The position numbers and the translations under genes are program-made. From contig NZ_CANLVZ010000007.1 in the NCBI RefSeq assembly GCF_947494755.1, positions 140,142 to 204,141 on the forward strand: a stretch of 64,000 nucleotides of DNA, read 5' to 3'. Below, one piece after another: positions 27,192 to 35,567 of this stretch. Position 1 is the stretch's first letter. Every line of letters starts with the position of its first letter. The notes under the pieces are model-generated. The model saw only the letters and a list, made by a program, of their open reading frames with translations. It was not told the origin of the DNA and did no database searches. This stretch comes from an uncultured Tateyamaria sp. (GTDB lineage Bacteria > Pseudomonadota > Alphaproteobacteria > Rhodobacterales > Rhodobacteraceae).

Positions 27192-28315
27192 AGGTGATGA
27201 TCGTGGTCACTCACCTGCTTGGCACCGGACATCTTGCGCGGGCGCTGACCTTGGCCCGCGCCTTTGATGCCGCGGACGATGAGGCGACGGTTGTCAGTGG
27301 AGGACTGCCCGTCAGCCACTTTGACAGCGATGGGGTGACGCTGATCCAACTGCCTGCCATACGCTCGGACGGCGTGGAGTTTACAACACTGCTGGACCCT
27401 CACGGCGAGGTTGCGGACGCGCCCTATATGGCCGCGCGGTGCCGCGCACTTGTGGCCGCTCTGACCCGGATCCGCCCCGATGTGCTGATCACCGAGTTGT
27501 TCCCCTTTGGCCGACGCATCCTGCGCGATGAATTTCGCGCTCTGCTGGAAGCGGCGCTTGCAATGACCGCCCCTCCAGTGATCCTGTCGTCCATCCGCGA
27601 TATCCTCGCGCCGCCCAGCAAACCGGCCAAAGCCCAGTTTGCCGACGACATGATCACACGGTTCTACGACGGGGCATTGGTGCATTCCGATCCGGCACTG
27701 ATCCCTCTGGATCGGAGCTGGCCTGTGTCTGAGATGCTGGAAAAACGGCTGCATTATACCGGCTTCGTGGCCCCTGTCCCCCCTGCGCCAAGCACGCCAA
27801 ACAACCAGATATTGGTGAGTGCAGGCGGTGGTGGCGTGGGTGATCGGATATTTGAGGCCGCCCGCGACGCCGCCCACCAGACACCTGATCTGCAATGGCG
27901 GTGCCTGATCGGTGGATCACCTGATCGCATCCCACCCCTTGCCGAGCGCGCACCTGCCAACATGATCTGCGAGGCCACGCGCGCCGACTTCCGCACGCTT
28001 CTGAGTGGGGCGGCCGCGTCGGTGTCGATGTGCGGCTACAACACGGCGATGGATGTCTTGCAGACCGGCGTTCCGGCGGTCTTTGTGCCGTTCGATGATG
28101 GGGGCGAAGTGGAACAAGGATTGCGCGCAGAGGCGCTGTCCACCCTACCCGGTGTGGGTGTGGTCACTCAGGATGCGCTGGACGGTGCGGCCCTGCTGCA
28201 CGGGCTGGATCAGGTCCGCTCCGCCCCGCGCCGTGCAGCACGGAGTGACCACATGGACGGTGCCGCACACAGCGTGCGGATCGTGCGTGAGATATGCCAC
28301 AAGAGGGCACGATGA
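27188..28315 (+). CDS. Glycosyltransferase, MurG-like (second in the operon)
   Basis: A 375-residue GT-B protein related to the first gene of the operon: MKVMIVVTHLLGTGHLARALTL has the same GTGHLAR loop, NQILVSAGGGGVGDRIFEAA corresponds to PGGGGDGAAMV, and SVSMCGYNTAMDVLQTGVPA corresponds to MGGYNTFCELL. The C-terminal FVPFDDGGEVEQGLRAEAL resembles the UDP-sugar end of MurG-like enzymes. The start is the ATG at 27188, overlapping the phosphatase stop by ATGA; the longer frame lies inside the phosphatase gene. Donor and acceptor cannot be predicted. Confidence 0.85.
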   Translation: MKVMIVVTHLLGTGHLARALTLARAFDAADDEATVVSGGLPVSHFDSDGVTLIQLPAIRSDGVEFTTLLDPHGEVADAPYMAARCRALVAALTRIRPDVLITELFPFGRRILRDEFRALLEAALAMTAPPVILSSIRDILAPPSKPAKAQFADDMITRFYDGALVHSDPALIPLDRSWPVSEMLEKRLHYTGFVAPVPPAPSTPNNQILVSAGGGGVGDRIFEAARDAAHQTPDLQWRCLIGGSPDRIPPLAERAPANMICEATRADFRTLLSGAAASVSMCGYNTAMDVLQTGVPAVFVPFDDGGEVEQGLRAEALSTLPGVGVVTQDALDGAALLHGLDQVRSAPRRAARSDHMDGAAHSVRIVREICHKRAR

Positions 28316-29073
28316 AATGTGATTGGTCCCCTTTGCGCAACGCCCTCGCAGCCTGCCGTCGCGACGCGCTGAGCGTCCCGCTCTGGTGGCGCGACGACGA
28401 TGCGGTTGCGCGCACGGCGGCGCTGGATCAGCTTGGCGCGTTGTCAATGCAATTGGAGATACCGGTGCACCTTGCGGTAATCCCTGCGCACGCGACCCCT
28501 TCGGTCGTCGGGGCGGTAGCAGATTTCGGCATGGTGCCGGTCGTGCATGGATGGGCGCATGTCGATCACAGCACGCCGGGTGAGAAAAAGAACGAGTTCA
28601 TGACCCTCCGCGCCAGCGCCAGCGAGGACACCGCTACGGCGCTGAAGGTGATGACCCAACTGTTTGGGAACCGGCTGCGCCCCATGTTTGTCCCGCCGTG
28701 GAACCGGATCAATGATCAGGTCAGCGCGGGGCTCGCGCCCCAAGGCTACAGCACGGTGTCGACGTTCGGGCCGCGGGGCGACGACCACGACGCATCGGGC
28801 CTTGCGCATATCAACACCCATATCGACCCGATCTGGTGGAAGGGCGCGCGCGATCTGATCGACCCGGACAAGTTGATCGCGCAAACCGTGGCGCATCTGG
28901 AGTCACGCCGGACGGGGGCCGAGGATGGGAACGAGCCCTTGGGCCTGTTGACCCATCACCTCGTTCAAACCCCCGCGATCTGGTCTTTTGCCGAACAATT
29001 TTTGCACGAAATGAGGACAGGTGGGGCGACCCCTTGGGTCATGGCCGCACCTCGAACGGAGACTGAAACATGA
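28312..29073 (+). CDS. Polysaccharide deacetylase-like protein
   Basis: A 253-residue protein with the outline of a NodB-type carbohydrate esterase. The metal-binding aspartates would be in LWWRDDDAVA, the histidine pair in VPVVHGWAHVDHSTPGEKKN, and the third motif in RPMFVPPWNRIND; HHLVQTPAIWSF provides a late histidine. No signal peptide is seen, so it would act in the cytoplasm, unlike most family members that act on walls. Start ATG 28312 overlaps the preceding gene by ATGA. It could deacetylate a glycan precursor before export. Catalytic status needs testing because the motifs are divergent. Confidence 0.78.
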   Translation: MKCDWSPLRNALAACRRDALSVPLWWRDDDAVARTAALDQLGALSMQLEIPVHLAVIPAHATPSVVGAVADFGMVPVVHGWAHVDHSTPGEKKNEFMTLRASASEDTATALKVMTQLFGNRLRPMFVPPWNRINDQVSAGLAPQGYSTVSTFGPRGDDHDASGLAHINTHIDPIWWKGARDLIDPDKLIAQTVAHLESRRTGAEDGNEPLGLLTHHLVQTPAIWSFAEQFLHEMRTGGATPWVMAAPRTETET

Positions 29074-29549
29074 GCAGACTTGAATCCATGCGCCGCCGTC
29101 TGACGGCCCAGATCGACGGGATCAACTGGGCCGCCGCCAAGATCACCGACATCCCGGGCGATGTGCTGGAAATGGGGCTGGGCAACGGGCGCAGCTATGA
29201 CCATTTGCGCCAGGAAGTGACGGACAGACGGATCTGGGTCATCGACCGGATCCTGAAATGCCATCCCAGTTGTGTCCCGCCCGAACCCGATTTTCTTGAG
29301 GGCGAGGCCGAACCAATGATGCAACGGCTGATCGATGACGGGCACAAGATGGCACTCGCGCACTATGATTTCGGCTATGGGATCAAGGAAAGGGATGTAG
29401 AGGAAGGGGCGCGGCTCAGCCCCCTGATCGTGCAACTGATGAGCTCCGGCGGCCTTGTGCTGTCACAACAACCGCTTGTGGGGCTGACCCAAATCGTAGG
29501 GCCCGACACGATCGATCCTGAACGCTATCTCTTCTACCGGGCCGCGTGA
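29070..29549 (+). CDS. Small class I SAM methyltransferase-like protein (paralogue of the one at 11.8 kb)
   Basis: A 159-residue single-domain protein. SAM-site segment DVLEMGLGNGRSYDHLRQ, next strand IWVIDRILKCH, then MALAHYDFGYG and SSGGLVLSQQPL. It shares size and the LGNGR(S/T)Y motif with the gene at 11768-12265. It ends the seven-gene glycan operon, overlapping the deacetylase-like gene by ATGA. By context it may methylate a sugar or glycan terminus; nothing in the sequence identifies the acceptor. Confidence 0.8.
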   Translation: MSRLESMRRRLTAQIDGINWAAAKITDIPGDVLEMGLGNGRSYDHLRQEVTDRRIWVIDRILKCHPSCVPPEPDFLEGEAEPMMQRLIDDGHKMALAHYDFGYGIKERDVEEGARLSPLIVQLMSSGGLVLSQQPLVGLTQIVGPDTIDPERYLFYRAA

Positions 29550-29664
29550 CCCCGCTCCGCCTTGATCACATTTTAGGAACATCTGTTGTCACCGCGCGTT
29601 GGGCGCACATAGATTGCTGACGATAAAAGGGCCGCTCGCTTGGCCGATCCAAAGGAGTAAACGA

Positions 29665-30231
29665 ATGACTGTTTTCAAGACCGCTGCCACAGCCGCACTG
29701 GTGACCTTTGTCGCCACGGCCAGTTTTGCCGCACCTCTGAAGCTGACACCCGCCAATCCGCAACCCACAGGGCTGAAGCCGGGACTGGCCGTGAAATACG
29801 TCTACCCATTGGATGTCAAAAGCCTGAACCAGGCCAACCGCTATCTCAAAGAAGCAACCCCCGGCACCCCGCTGAGCGGCCTTGATTACCGCGACACGGC
29901 TGAGGGCGACAAAACGCTGACGTCCAAGCAGGCCGAGCAGGTGGTCGCGGGGATTTCGGGCTATGTCCGGTTTGACAGCCCCGGCACGTATACAATCGAT
30001 TTCCTGACCAATGATGGGCTCGACGCCAAGATCAGCGGCCAGACGGTCGGCTATTTTGATGGGCGTCAGACGTGCCAGGAAACACCTGCCGTGCAGGTCG
30101 AGGTGCCATCAGCTGGCTGGTACGAGCTTGAAGCCACGTATTTCCAGCGGGTCGGGACATCGTGCCTGCACATGCGGGCAGGAAAAGGTGCGCCAGACTG
30201 GATGGCTGACGCGGCGTTTGGGCACAAGTAA
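29665..30231 (+). CDS. Exported PA14-like domain protein
   Basis: A 188-residue protein with a signal peptide (MTVFKTAATAALVTFVATASFA). AAGGAG lies 7 bases before the ATG at 29665, which fixes the start. The mature part contains GLAVKYVYPLDV, SGYVRFDSPGTYTIDFLTND and LDAKISGQTVGYFDGRQ, the pattern of PA14-type carbohydrate-associated beta-barrels, and ends GWYELEATYFQRVGTSCLHMRAG with two cysteines in the C-terminal half that may form a disulphide. It follows the glycan operon by 115 bases and could bind its product, but a separate promoter is likely and a terminator follows. Confidence 0.72.
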   Translation: MTVFKTAATAALVTFVATASFAAPLKLTPANPQPTGLKPGLAVKYVYPLDVKSLNQANRYLKEATPGTPLSGLDYRDTAEGDKTLTSKQAEQVVAGISGYVRFDSPGTYTIDFLTNDGLDAKISGQTVGYFDGRQTCQETPAVQVEVPSAGWYELEATYFQRVGTSCLHMRAGKGAPDWMADAAFGHK

Positions 30232-30256
30232 GGGGTTCAGGTTTTGAGAGATTGGG

Positions 30257-30288
30257 CGCGTCGGCTGTTTGGGTCGGCGCGTTTTTTT
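30257..30288 (+). terminator. Rho-independent terminator
   Basis: CGCGTCGGC and GTCGGCGCG form a 9-base-pair stem (two G-U pairs) around a 7-base loop, followed directly by seven T. It stands 26 bases after the stop of the PA14-like gene and is oriented to end that transcript. Beyond it, to 30520, lie only palindromes (for example CTTAAG-CAAGA-CTTAAG at 30319-30335) and AT-rich leader sequence. Confidence 0.85.
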
Positions 30289-30520
30289 GTTGTCGATACC
30301 GTTCGGCGATCGATGTGTCTTAAGCAAGACTTAAGCTGACGATCGGTCTCAGCTGATCAAAAAATGGCCCTGTACATAACGAAAACGCTCGGATTTTAGG
30401 TAGTTGAGGATTGCCATATTTGGGCATTTGTCGGAGTAGACACACAAGCCAACTTGATCTAATGTCAACTTATTGAGGTAGATGTTCTGCAAATAGGTCG
30501 CTCGAGCAAGGAAAGCGAAA

Positions 30521-30817
30521 ATGGCACGTGAAAACTACAAGGCGGAGCAACTGTGGCTGAACAGCTTCTTTCAAGAGATCAAAACCTTGGACTTGAGCCT
30601 TGAAGCTGAATTCGAAATGCGTCGAGCCGGCGTGTCGCTGGCAGAGCTTTTGGACGTTTTTGCCTCAGGAGAAGTTGAGTGGGCTGACCGAGACTATGAC
30701 GGTTGCTCTTTCGTCATTTCAGGGAGGAACTGTGACGATGAGGAAATTAAGATCTATGGGGGGTTTTGTTCGGAGATTGAGATGGTCTCTGTGATGCAAA
30801 TAGAGAGAGTAAGGTGA
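30521..30817 (+). CDS. Small DUF4258-like protein, candidate toxin
   Basis: A 98-residue protein with a good ribosome site (AAGGAAAG before the ATG). The order is an N-terminal helix (QLWLNSFFQEIKTL), a helical segment MRRAGVSLAELLDVFASGE and then beta strands DGCSFVISGR, EEIKIYGGF and MVSVMQIERV. That secondary-structure order, helices then an antiparallel sheet with strand-rich end, resembles DUF4258/MqsR-type RNase toxins, though no catalytic residue is obvious. It lies 3 bases before a zinc-finger/HTH gene, the usual toxin-first layout of MqsRA/HigBA systems. Codon use is AT-richer than surrounding genes. Toxin function is inference. Confidence 0.55.
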   Translation: MARENYKAEQLWLNSFFQEIKTLDLSLEAEFEMRRAGVSLAELLDVFASGEVEWADRDYDGCSFVISGRNCDDEEIKIYGGFCSEIEMVSVMQIERVR

Positions 30818-30820
30818 GAT

Positions 30821-31420
30821 ATGGCTGGGCTAGATAAACATATCTGTCGTAAAATCCATGTTAGAGAATGTAAGGACTACGACGCTTCTCATTTGATCGG
30901 AGCGCCTTTTCCCGTAACCTTAACAGGCGGCGTTTTGGAGAAGCACTGTGAAGAATGTAATGCCAAAGCTGGACATATACTCAAAAACCCGCGGCAGCTT
31001 ACAAGAATGGTTGCAGTAGCACGAGCATGCGACGACATGAAGCTCAATGGATCAGAGGTTCGGTTTCTTAGGAAGTCTATAAATCTAAAGGCCAAAGAAC
31101 TCGCGGAGAAACTCGATATCGATCCAGCGCACTTGTCGCGGATCGAAAACGGTCATCTTGCAATTTCGGTCGTATTAGAGAAACTAGTTAGGTCAGCGGT
31201 TTGTTTGTCCTTTCTTGATGAGGCGAGAATTGTAGGTATGGACGGAAGTTCAATTCTTTCTATGAACATTCCAAGCGTTGTATGCTCTTCTCGCATCTTT
31301 TCTTTAGACTTGCGCTTAGTTGAGCAAAACAATGTCCTGCACGTTGTTGGTGGGGAGAGATCTGCAACAGTTTCCTCCAAGTCATGGAAAGACGATTGCG
31401 AACCAAAGATTGCAATTTAA
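30821..31420 (+). CDS. Zinc-finger plus HTH protein, MqsA-like candidate antitoxin
   Basis: A 199-residue protein. Cysteines at the N-terminus (HICRKIHVREC, then KHCEECNAKAGH) could bind zinc as in MqsA/YgiT antitoxins. The middle has an XRE-type helix-turn-helix: VRFLRKSINLKAKELAEKLD followed by IDPAHLSRIENGH. The C-terminal 80 residues are unassigned. The gene is 3 bases after the small DUF4258-like gene, so the pair is an operon, and an HTH antitoxin would repress it. Local sequence is AT-rich and non-roseobacter-like, a sign of transfer. It could instead be a plain regulator. Confidence 0.6.
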   Translation: MAGLDKHICRKIHVRECKDYDASHLIGAPFPVTLTGGVLEKHCEECNAKAGHILKNPRQLTRMVAVARACDDMKLNGSEVRFLRKSINLKAKELAEKLDIDPAHLSRIENGHLAISVVLEKLVRSAVCLSFLDEARIVGMDGSSILSMNIPSVVCSSRIFSLDLRLVEQNNVLHVVGGERSATVSSKSWKDDCEPKIAI

Positions 31421-31424
31421 TTTG

Positions 31425-31450
31425 TTGGGCGGTGATTTTTCACCACCCAA
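31425..31450 (+). terminator. Probable terminator after the toxin-antitoxin-like pair
   Basis: TTGGGCGGTGA and TCACCACCCAA pair over 11 positions with one mismatch around a TTTT loop, 5 bases after the stop codon of the HTH gene. The following T run is short (TTT), so termination efficiency is uncertain. It separates the foreign pair from lepA, which converges. Confidence 0.55.
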
Positions 31451-31532
31451 TTTCTGACCAGTCCACATTTACGATCTGTCATGAAGCTGAAAGACAGCGG
31501 CGAAAAGGTAGGACCATCAGTTAGGTGGTCTC

Positions 31533-33329
31533 TCACCCATCCATCTTCAGCGCCGAAATAAACGCTTCCTGCGGGATATCCACCTTCCCGAACTGGCGCA
31601 TCTTCTTCTTACCCGCCTTCTGCTTGTCCAGCAGCTTGCGTTTGCGCGTCGCATCCCCGCCATAGCATTTCGCCGTCACGTCCTTGCGCATCGCCGATAG
31701 CGTTTCGCGCGCGATGACCTTGCCACCAATCGCCGCCTGGATCGGGATCTTGAACATGTGCCGCGGGATCAGGTCCTTGAGCTTTTCCACCATCGCGCGC
31801 CCCCGCATTTCAGCGCGGTCGCGGTGCACCATGATCGACAGGGCATCCACGGGTTCCTCGTTCACAAGGATCGACATCTTGACCAGATGATCCTCACGAT
31901 AGCCCGTCAGTTGATAGTCAAAGGACGCATAGCCCTTCGTCACGGACTTCAGCCGGTCGTAGAAGTCGAACACCACCTCGTGGAGTGGCAGGTCATAGAC
32001 GACCATCGCGCGCGAACCCGCGTAGGTCAGGTCCAACTGGATGCCGCGGCGGTCCTGACACAGTTTCAGCACGTCGCCCAGATAATCGTCGGGCACAAGG
32101 ATGGTCGCCTTGATCCGCGGCTCTTCCAGATGGTCGACAATGGACAGGTCCGGCATGTCGGCGGGGTTGTGCAGCTCCATCATCGCGCCGTCACGCATGT
32201 AGACGTGATAGATCACCGACGGGGCTGTGGTGATCAGCTCGATATCGTATTCCCGCTCGATCCGGTCGCGGATTACCTCAAGATGCAGCAATCCCAAGAA
32301 CCCGCAGCGGAACCCAAACCCGAGCGCAGCGGACGTTTCCATCTCAAAACTGAAGGACGCGTCATTGAGCGCCAGCTTGTCTATGGCGTCGCGCATATCC
32401 TCGAACTGAGCCGAGTCCACCGGGAACAGCCCACAGAACACCACCGGCTGCGCTGGTTTGAAGCCAGGCAGCGGCATGACCTCTTTGCGCTCATGCGTGA
32501 TCGTGTCGCCCACGCGCGTATCGCGCACCTGCTTGATCGAGGCCGTCAGAAACCCGATCTCGCCGGGCCCGAGGCTGTCCACCATCTCCATCTGCGGGCG
32601 GAACACGCCGATGCGATCCACGTGATGCACCGTCTTGTTCGACAGGAATTTGATCTTTTCGCCCTTTTTCAGGCGGCCATCAATCACGCGGATCAGGACG
32701 ATAACGCCGAGATAGCTGTCATACCAACTGTCCACCAGCATCGCCTTGAGGTCCGCATCCGGGTCGCCCTTGGGCGCGGGCAGCAGTGTCACGATGGCCT
32801 CAAGCGTTTCGTGGATCCCCTGCCCTGTCTTGGCCGACACGGCGATGGCACCCGAGGCGTCGATCCCGATCACATCCTCGACCTGTTCGGCGACGCGGTC
32901 GATGTCAGAGGCGGGCAAGTCGATCTTGTTGAAGACCGGCACGATATCATGGTCCGCATCAATGGCCTGGTAGACATTGGCGAGCGTCTGCGCCTCGACC
33001 CCTTGAGTGCTGTCCACAACCAGCAAGGAGCCTTCGACCGCACGCATAGAGCGGGACACCTCATAGGCAAAGTCCACATGGCCGGGCGTATCGATCAGGT
33101 TCAGCACATAGGCCTCGCCATTGTCGGCGGTGTAGTCGATGCGCACCGTATTGGCCTTGATCGTAATGCCACGCTCGCGCTCGATATCCATACTGTCGAG
33201 CAGCTGTTCCTTCATGTCCCGGGCGGCCACGGTGTTCGTGGACTGGATCAACCGGTCGGCAAGGGTCGATTTCCCGTGGTCGATATGGGCCACGATGGAG
33301 AAATTGCGGATATGTGAAAGCGGTGTCAT
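31533..33329 (-). CDS. lepA: Elongation factor 4 (LepA) GTPase
   Basis: A 598-residue ribosome-binding translational GTPase that acts on stalled or late initiation/elongation ribosomes. G1 is AHIDHGKST at about 14-22, then the switch [11 protein letters not shown]3 DTPGHVDF, G4 NKIDLP. Domains II and III follow, with the LepA-specific C-terminal region ending [21 protein letters not shown]. The start at 33329 ([11 protein letters not shown]) gives the usual length; the frame to 33446 adds a proline/histidine-rich run with no homology. An AT-rich orphan gene is divergent, 38 bases away, and a toxin-antitoxin-like pair lies at its 3' end. Confidence 0.97.
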   Translation of the reverse strand: MTPLSHIRNFSIVAHIDHGKSTLADRLIQSTNTVAARDMKEQLLDSMDIERERGITIKANTVRIDYTADNGEAYVLNLIDTPGHVDFAYEVSRSMRAVEGSLLVVDSTQGVEAQTLANVYQAIDADHDIVPVFNKIDLPASDIDRVAEQVEDVIGIDASGAIAVSAKTGQGIHETLEAIVTLLPAPKGDPDADLKAMLVDSWYDSYLGVIVLIRVIDGRLKKGEKIKFLSNKTVHHVDRIGVFRPQMEMVDSLGPGEIGFLTASIKQVRDTRVGDTITHERKEVMPLPGFKPAQPVVFCGLFPVDSAQFEDMRDAIDKLALNDASFSFEMETSAALGFGFRCGFLGLLHLEVIRDRIEREYDIELITTAPSVIYHVYMRDGAMMELHNPADMPDLSIVDHLEEPRIKATILVPDDYLGDVLKLCQDRRGIQLDLTYAGSRAMVVYDLPLHEVVFDFYDRLKSVTKGYASFDYQLTGYREDHLVKMSILVNEEPVDALSIMVHRDRAEMRGRAMVEKLKDLIPRHMFKIPIQAAIGGKVIARETLSAMRKDVTAKCYGGDATRKRKLLDKQKAGKKKMRQFGKVDIPQEAFISALKMDG

Positions 33330-33367
33330 GGTTGGGATATGTAGGGGTTTTGGAGGGTGGTCAATGG

Positions 33368-34717
33368 GTGTGTGGAGTCGCAGGTGGTGCGGGTGTGGCT
33401 GAGGTGGATTTTTCTGATACTGATAGCAGAAAAGCTTGGCTCTCAAGCCTGAGCAAAGAAGTTAGTTGCTTACTGGCAAGTCGGGCTGCTCTGAGGATTA
33501 TCGTGCAGATTGACGGAGAAAGGGATCGTAGTTTCGAACTACTAGCACTGGCAAGCTTCAGATGTGCTATCACAGCGCTCTGTTGGGCACAGAGGCCAGA
33601 AGGATATACGGCGTGCTTAGAAAAGTCCGCCATGTCTGCTGGCCGGTCCGCAGACAAGGCTTGCATGACCGCTGACACAGCCGCCACACTTGCGCGGACT
33701 GCAACTCAAGCCGCCCGCCATGCAGCATTGGCAGCGAGCAATCGCCCCGATTCCCCATCAGAAGCAGAGCGAGCGATCAGCCGTTTTGTGCATGATATGT
33801 CAGGTCCTGACGGCCTTTCGACACAATCCGAAGCCAGTTCAGCGGTTACTTACGCTTTGTCCAAGGATTGCACCACCACTTCCAGCACCCAACTACTCAC
33901 TACGCCCATCTGGCCAGACGGTGATATACCTTCTCCAATCATTGAAGCGCACAAATACTTTGTTCTTCGACTAGAGTATTTTCCAGATTGGGCGTTCTTT
34001 AAGAATTGGTATTTGGCCGTCTACGATGGCCGTTCAGTCGACTGGGCTTTGACGATTGAAGTGGCCAAGTTGCCAAATGAGGTGTGGAATGCCGGGTTGG
34101 CAGAAGTGGCTCAAGCAATCAGAGAGATCGAAGCGCGGCATTCTCAAGGAACCGGCAGTGTTGAATCGCAGGAAGTAACGTCGAGCAACGTCACGAATTT
34201 GCTCGCACGTGCCCCAATCGTTCAAGCCAGTATGGCGTCAATGTCAGAGGCGGTTTCATTGCGCCTTGACTCGTTTTCATCCATGGGGCGACCAAACGAA
34301 GAAATACCGTTCGTGCGGACCCTGCGTAGCATGCCTGAAACAGCATTGCGCATTATCAAAATTCTCGAAAACAGCCCCTCATACGAAGGCTCTGACGCGG
34401 CACTCGCCTTGGAAGTGGGGAGCCTTCGTGCAGAAGTCGAGCAGTTGAAAGCCGACTTAAAGATGGCTCACGCTGAACTGACGGAGTTACGAAAGAAGCC
34501 TTGGTACAAAAGTACTTCAGTGCTGTTTGCAGGCAGCGTAACATCCGCAATTGCAGTTTCCCTGTGGACGATATCGGATGAGGACTTTAACGGGGAGAAC
34601 CGTTGGAATAATTTGGCGCAGGAGCTCGATTTTCTAGCAGGCAAAGTGTGGCCCGATGCCAATGATCGAATCCCAGAGGGCTTGCGCTTTAAATTACCAG
34701 ATATTGAAGAGACCTGA
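33368..34717 (+). CDS. Orphan protein with coiled coil and C-terminal membrane segment
   Basis: Not recognised. The 449-residue product has an alanine-rich helical N-terminal half ([19 protein letters not shown]), a central part containing [19 protein letters not shown], a coiled coil near 350-375 ([20 protein letters not shown]) and one hydrophobic segment near the C-terminus ([20 protein letters not shown]) followed by about 55 residues. I use GTG 33368 (GGAGGG 10 bases upstream); the frame opens at 33314 inside lepA's start, and later starts are possible. AT-richer codon use than neighbours suggests horizontal acquisition. The topology recalls defence or surface-sensing proteins but nothing confirms it. 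Confidence 0.6.
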   Translation: MCGVAGGAGVAEVDFSDTDSRKAWLSSLSKEVSCLLASRAALRIIVQIDGERDRSFELLALASFRCAITALCWAQRPEGYTACLEKSAMSAGRSADKACMTADTAATLARTATQAARHAALAASNRPDSPSEAERAISRFVHDMSGPDGLSTQSEASSAVTYALSKDCTTTSSTQLLTTPIWPDGDIPSPIIEAHKYFVLRLEYFPDWAFFKNWYLAVYDGRSVDWALTIEVAKLPNEVWNAGLAEVAQAIREIEARHSQGTGSVESQEVTSSNVTNLLARAPIVQASMASMSEAVSLRLDSFSSMGRPNEEIPFVRTLRSMPETALRIIKILENSPSYEGSDAALALEVGSLRAEVEQLKADLKMAHAELTELRKKPWYKSTSVLFAGSVTSAIAVSLWTISDEDFNGENRWNNLAQELDFLAGKVWPDANDRIPEGLRFKLPDIEET

Positions 34718-34792
34718 GCGTCAGCATATAAGAAATTAAGTCCGCCTTAGCAACGGCGACCACGAAGACGGCACAACGCGCTCAACCTCCCC

Positions 34793-34918
34793 CTAAATCG
34801 CCCGATCCACCGCGTCCGCGGCGTTGGTGATGTCTCGACCAAAGCCCTTGGCGGTTTCGCAAGCGGCCAAGGTCGCGGTGACGACAAGGGCGATCAGGAT
34901 CAGGCGGGTGCGGGCCAT
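34793..34918 (-). CDS. Entericidin A/B family lipoprotein (41 residues)
   Basis: A very short gene with ATG at 34918 and GGAGGT shortly upstream. The product starts MARTRLILIALVVTATLAAC, a lipoprotein signal with lipobox LAAC, followed by ETAKGFGRDITNAADAVD and the stop. The sequence C(E/N)TxxGxGxDI is the hallmark of entericidins, small membrane lipoproteins encoded in toxin/antidote pairs in E. coli but usually single in alphaproteobacteria, where the role is unknown. No partner gene is adjacent. It points away from the lipoprotein gene at 35205. Confidence 0.85.
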   Translation of the reverse strand: MARTRLILIALVVTATLAACETAKGFGRDITNAADAVDRAI

Positions 34919-35204
34919 TGGGACCTCCGTTTGGTGTTGACGTGGATATATCTTGGGTCATGGGCCCGGTCAAACCCGGCTTGAGTGTCCGGAGCGGCAT
35001 TTGGCCGGACCTGCGCCATTATGCGCCACCAGCGGCCTCGTCCGGTCGATCAGGGGTCAATTCTCAGCCCCATCGTTGCGTTTTGGAGGTCAGACCATCG
35101 CCACCGGCCCACCCCTTCGTGAATTGCGTCCGGCCCCCAAATCCGGCATACTGTTGCGATCAGAGCGGGCAAACCCGCCGACATCACAGGCCAAGGCATC
35201 CCGT

Positions 35205-35567
35205 ATGAACCGCACTGCACTCTTTTCCATTAGCGTGGCAGCCTTGTTGCTTGCAGCCTGCTCATCCAGCCCGGCGCGGTTCGACGACACGGGCAGATCA
35301 TCGACACCGTCCAAACTATTTGCGACCGGCCCCATCTACTCGGCCTGCCAGCTTGCGGGACGACGCGAGGCCAGCCGCGCGCGCTGTGGATGCGTGCAGG
35401 CGGTGGCGGATCAATCACTCAATGCCAATGATCAGCGCCGCGGATCGGTCTTTTTCGACAACCCCGGACAGGCGCAAGAGGTCCGCACCTCGGACCGCGA
35501 CATCGACGAACGCTTCTGGCTGCGCTGGAAAGCCTATAGCGAACGCGCCGCACGGCTCTGCACCTAA
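35205..35567 (+). CDS. Small lipoprotein of unknown function
   Basis: A 120-residue protein with a lipoprotein signal, ALFSISVAALLLAACSSS, lipid attachment at the first Cys. The mature part is hydrophilic with two further cysteines in ACQLAGRREASRARCGCVQA, VADQSLNANDQRRG and DERFWLRWKAYSERAARLC; these may form disulphides in the periplasm. ATG 35205 is the only start that places the signal at the N-terminus. Convergent with the acetyltransferase, with stops overlapping by 4 bases. Upstream 286 bases are without recognisable genes. Function not known. Confidence 0.75.
   Translation: MNRTALFSISVAALLLAACSSSPARFDDTGRSSTPSKLFATGPIYSACQLAGRREASRARCGCVQAVADQSLNANDQRRGSVFFDNPGQAQEVRTSDRDIDERFWLRWKAYSERAARLCT

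Noticed and set aside
31758..33317. 519-codon plus-strand frame opposite lepA
   Set aside because: Shadow of lepA; His/Asp/Arg-rich composition typical of antisense frames.
34975..35100. GGCC-rich inverted segments between entericidin and the lipoprotein gene as a small RNA
   Set aside because: No promoter-terminator pair could be read; the pairing is what GC-rich sequence gives by chance.
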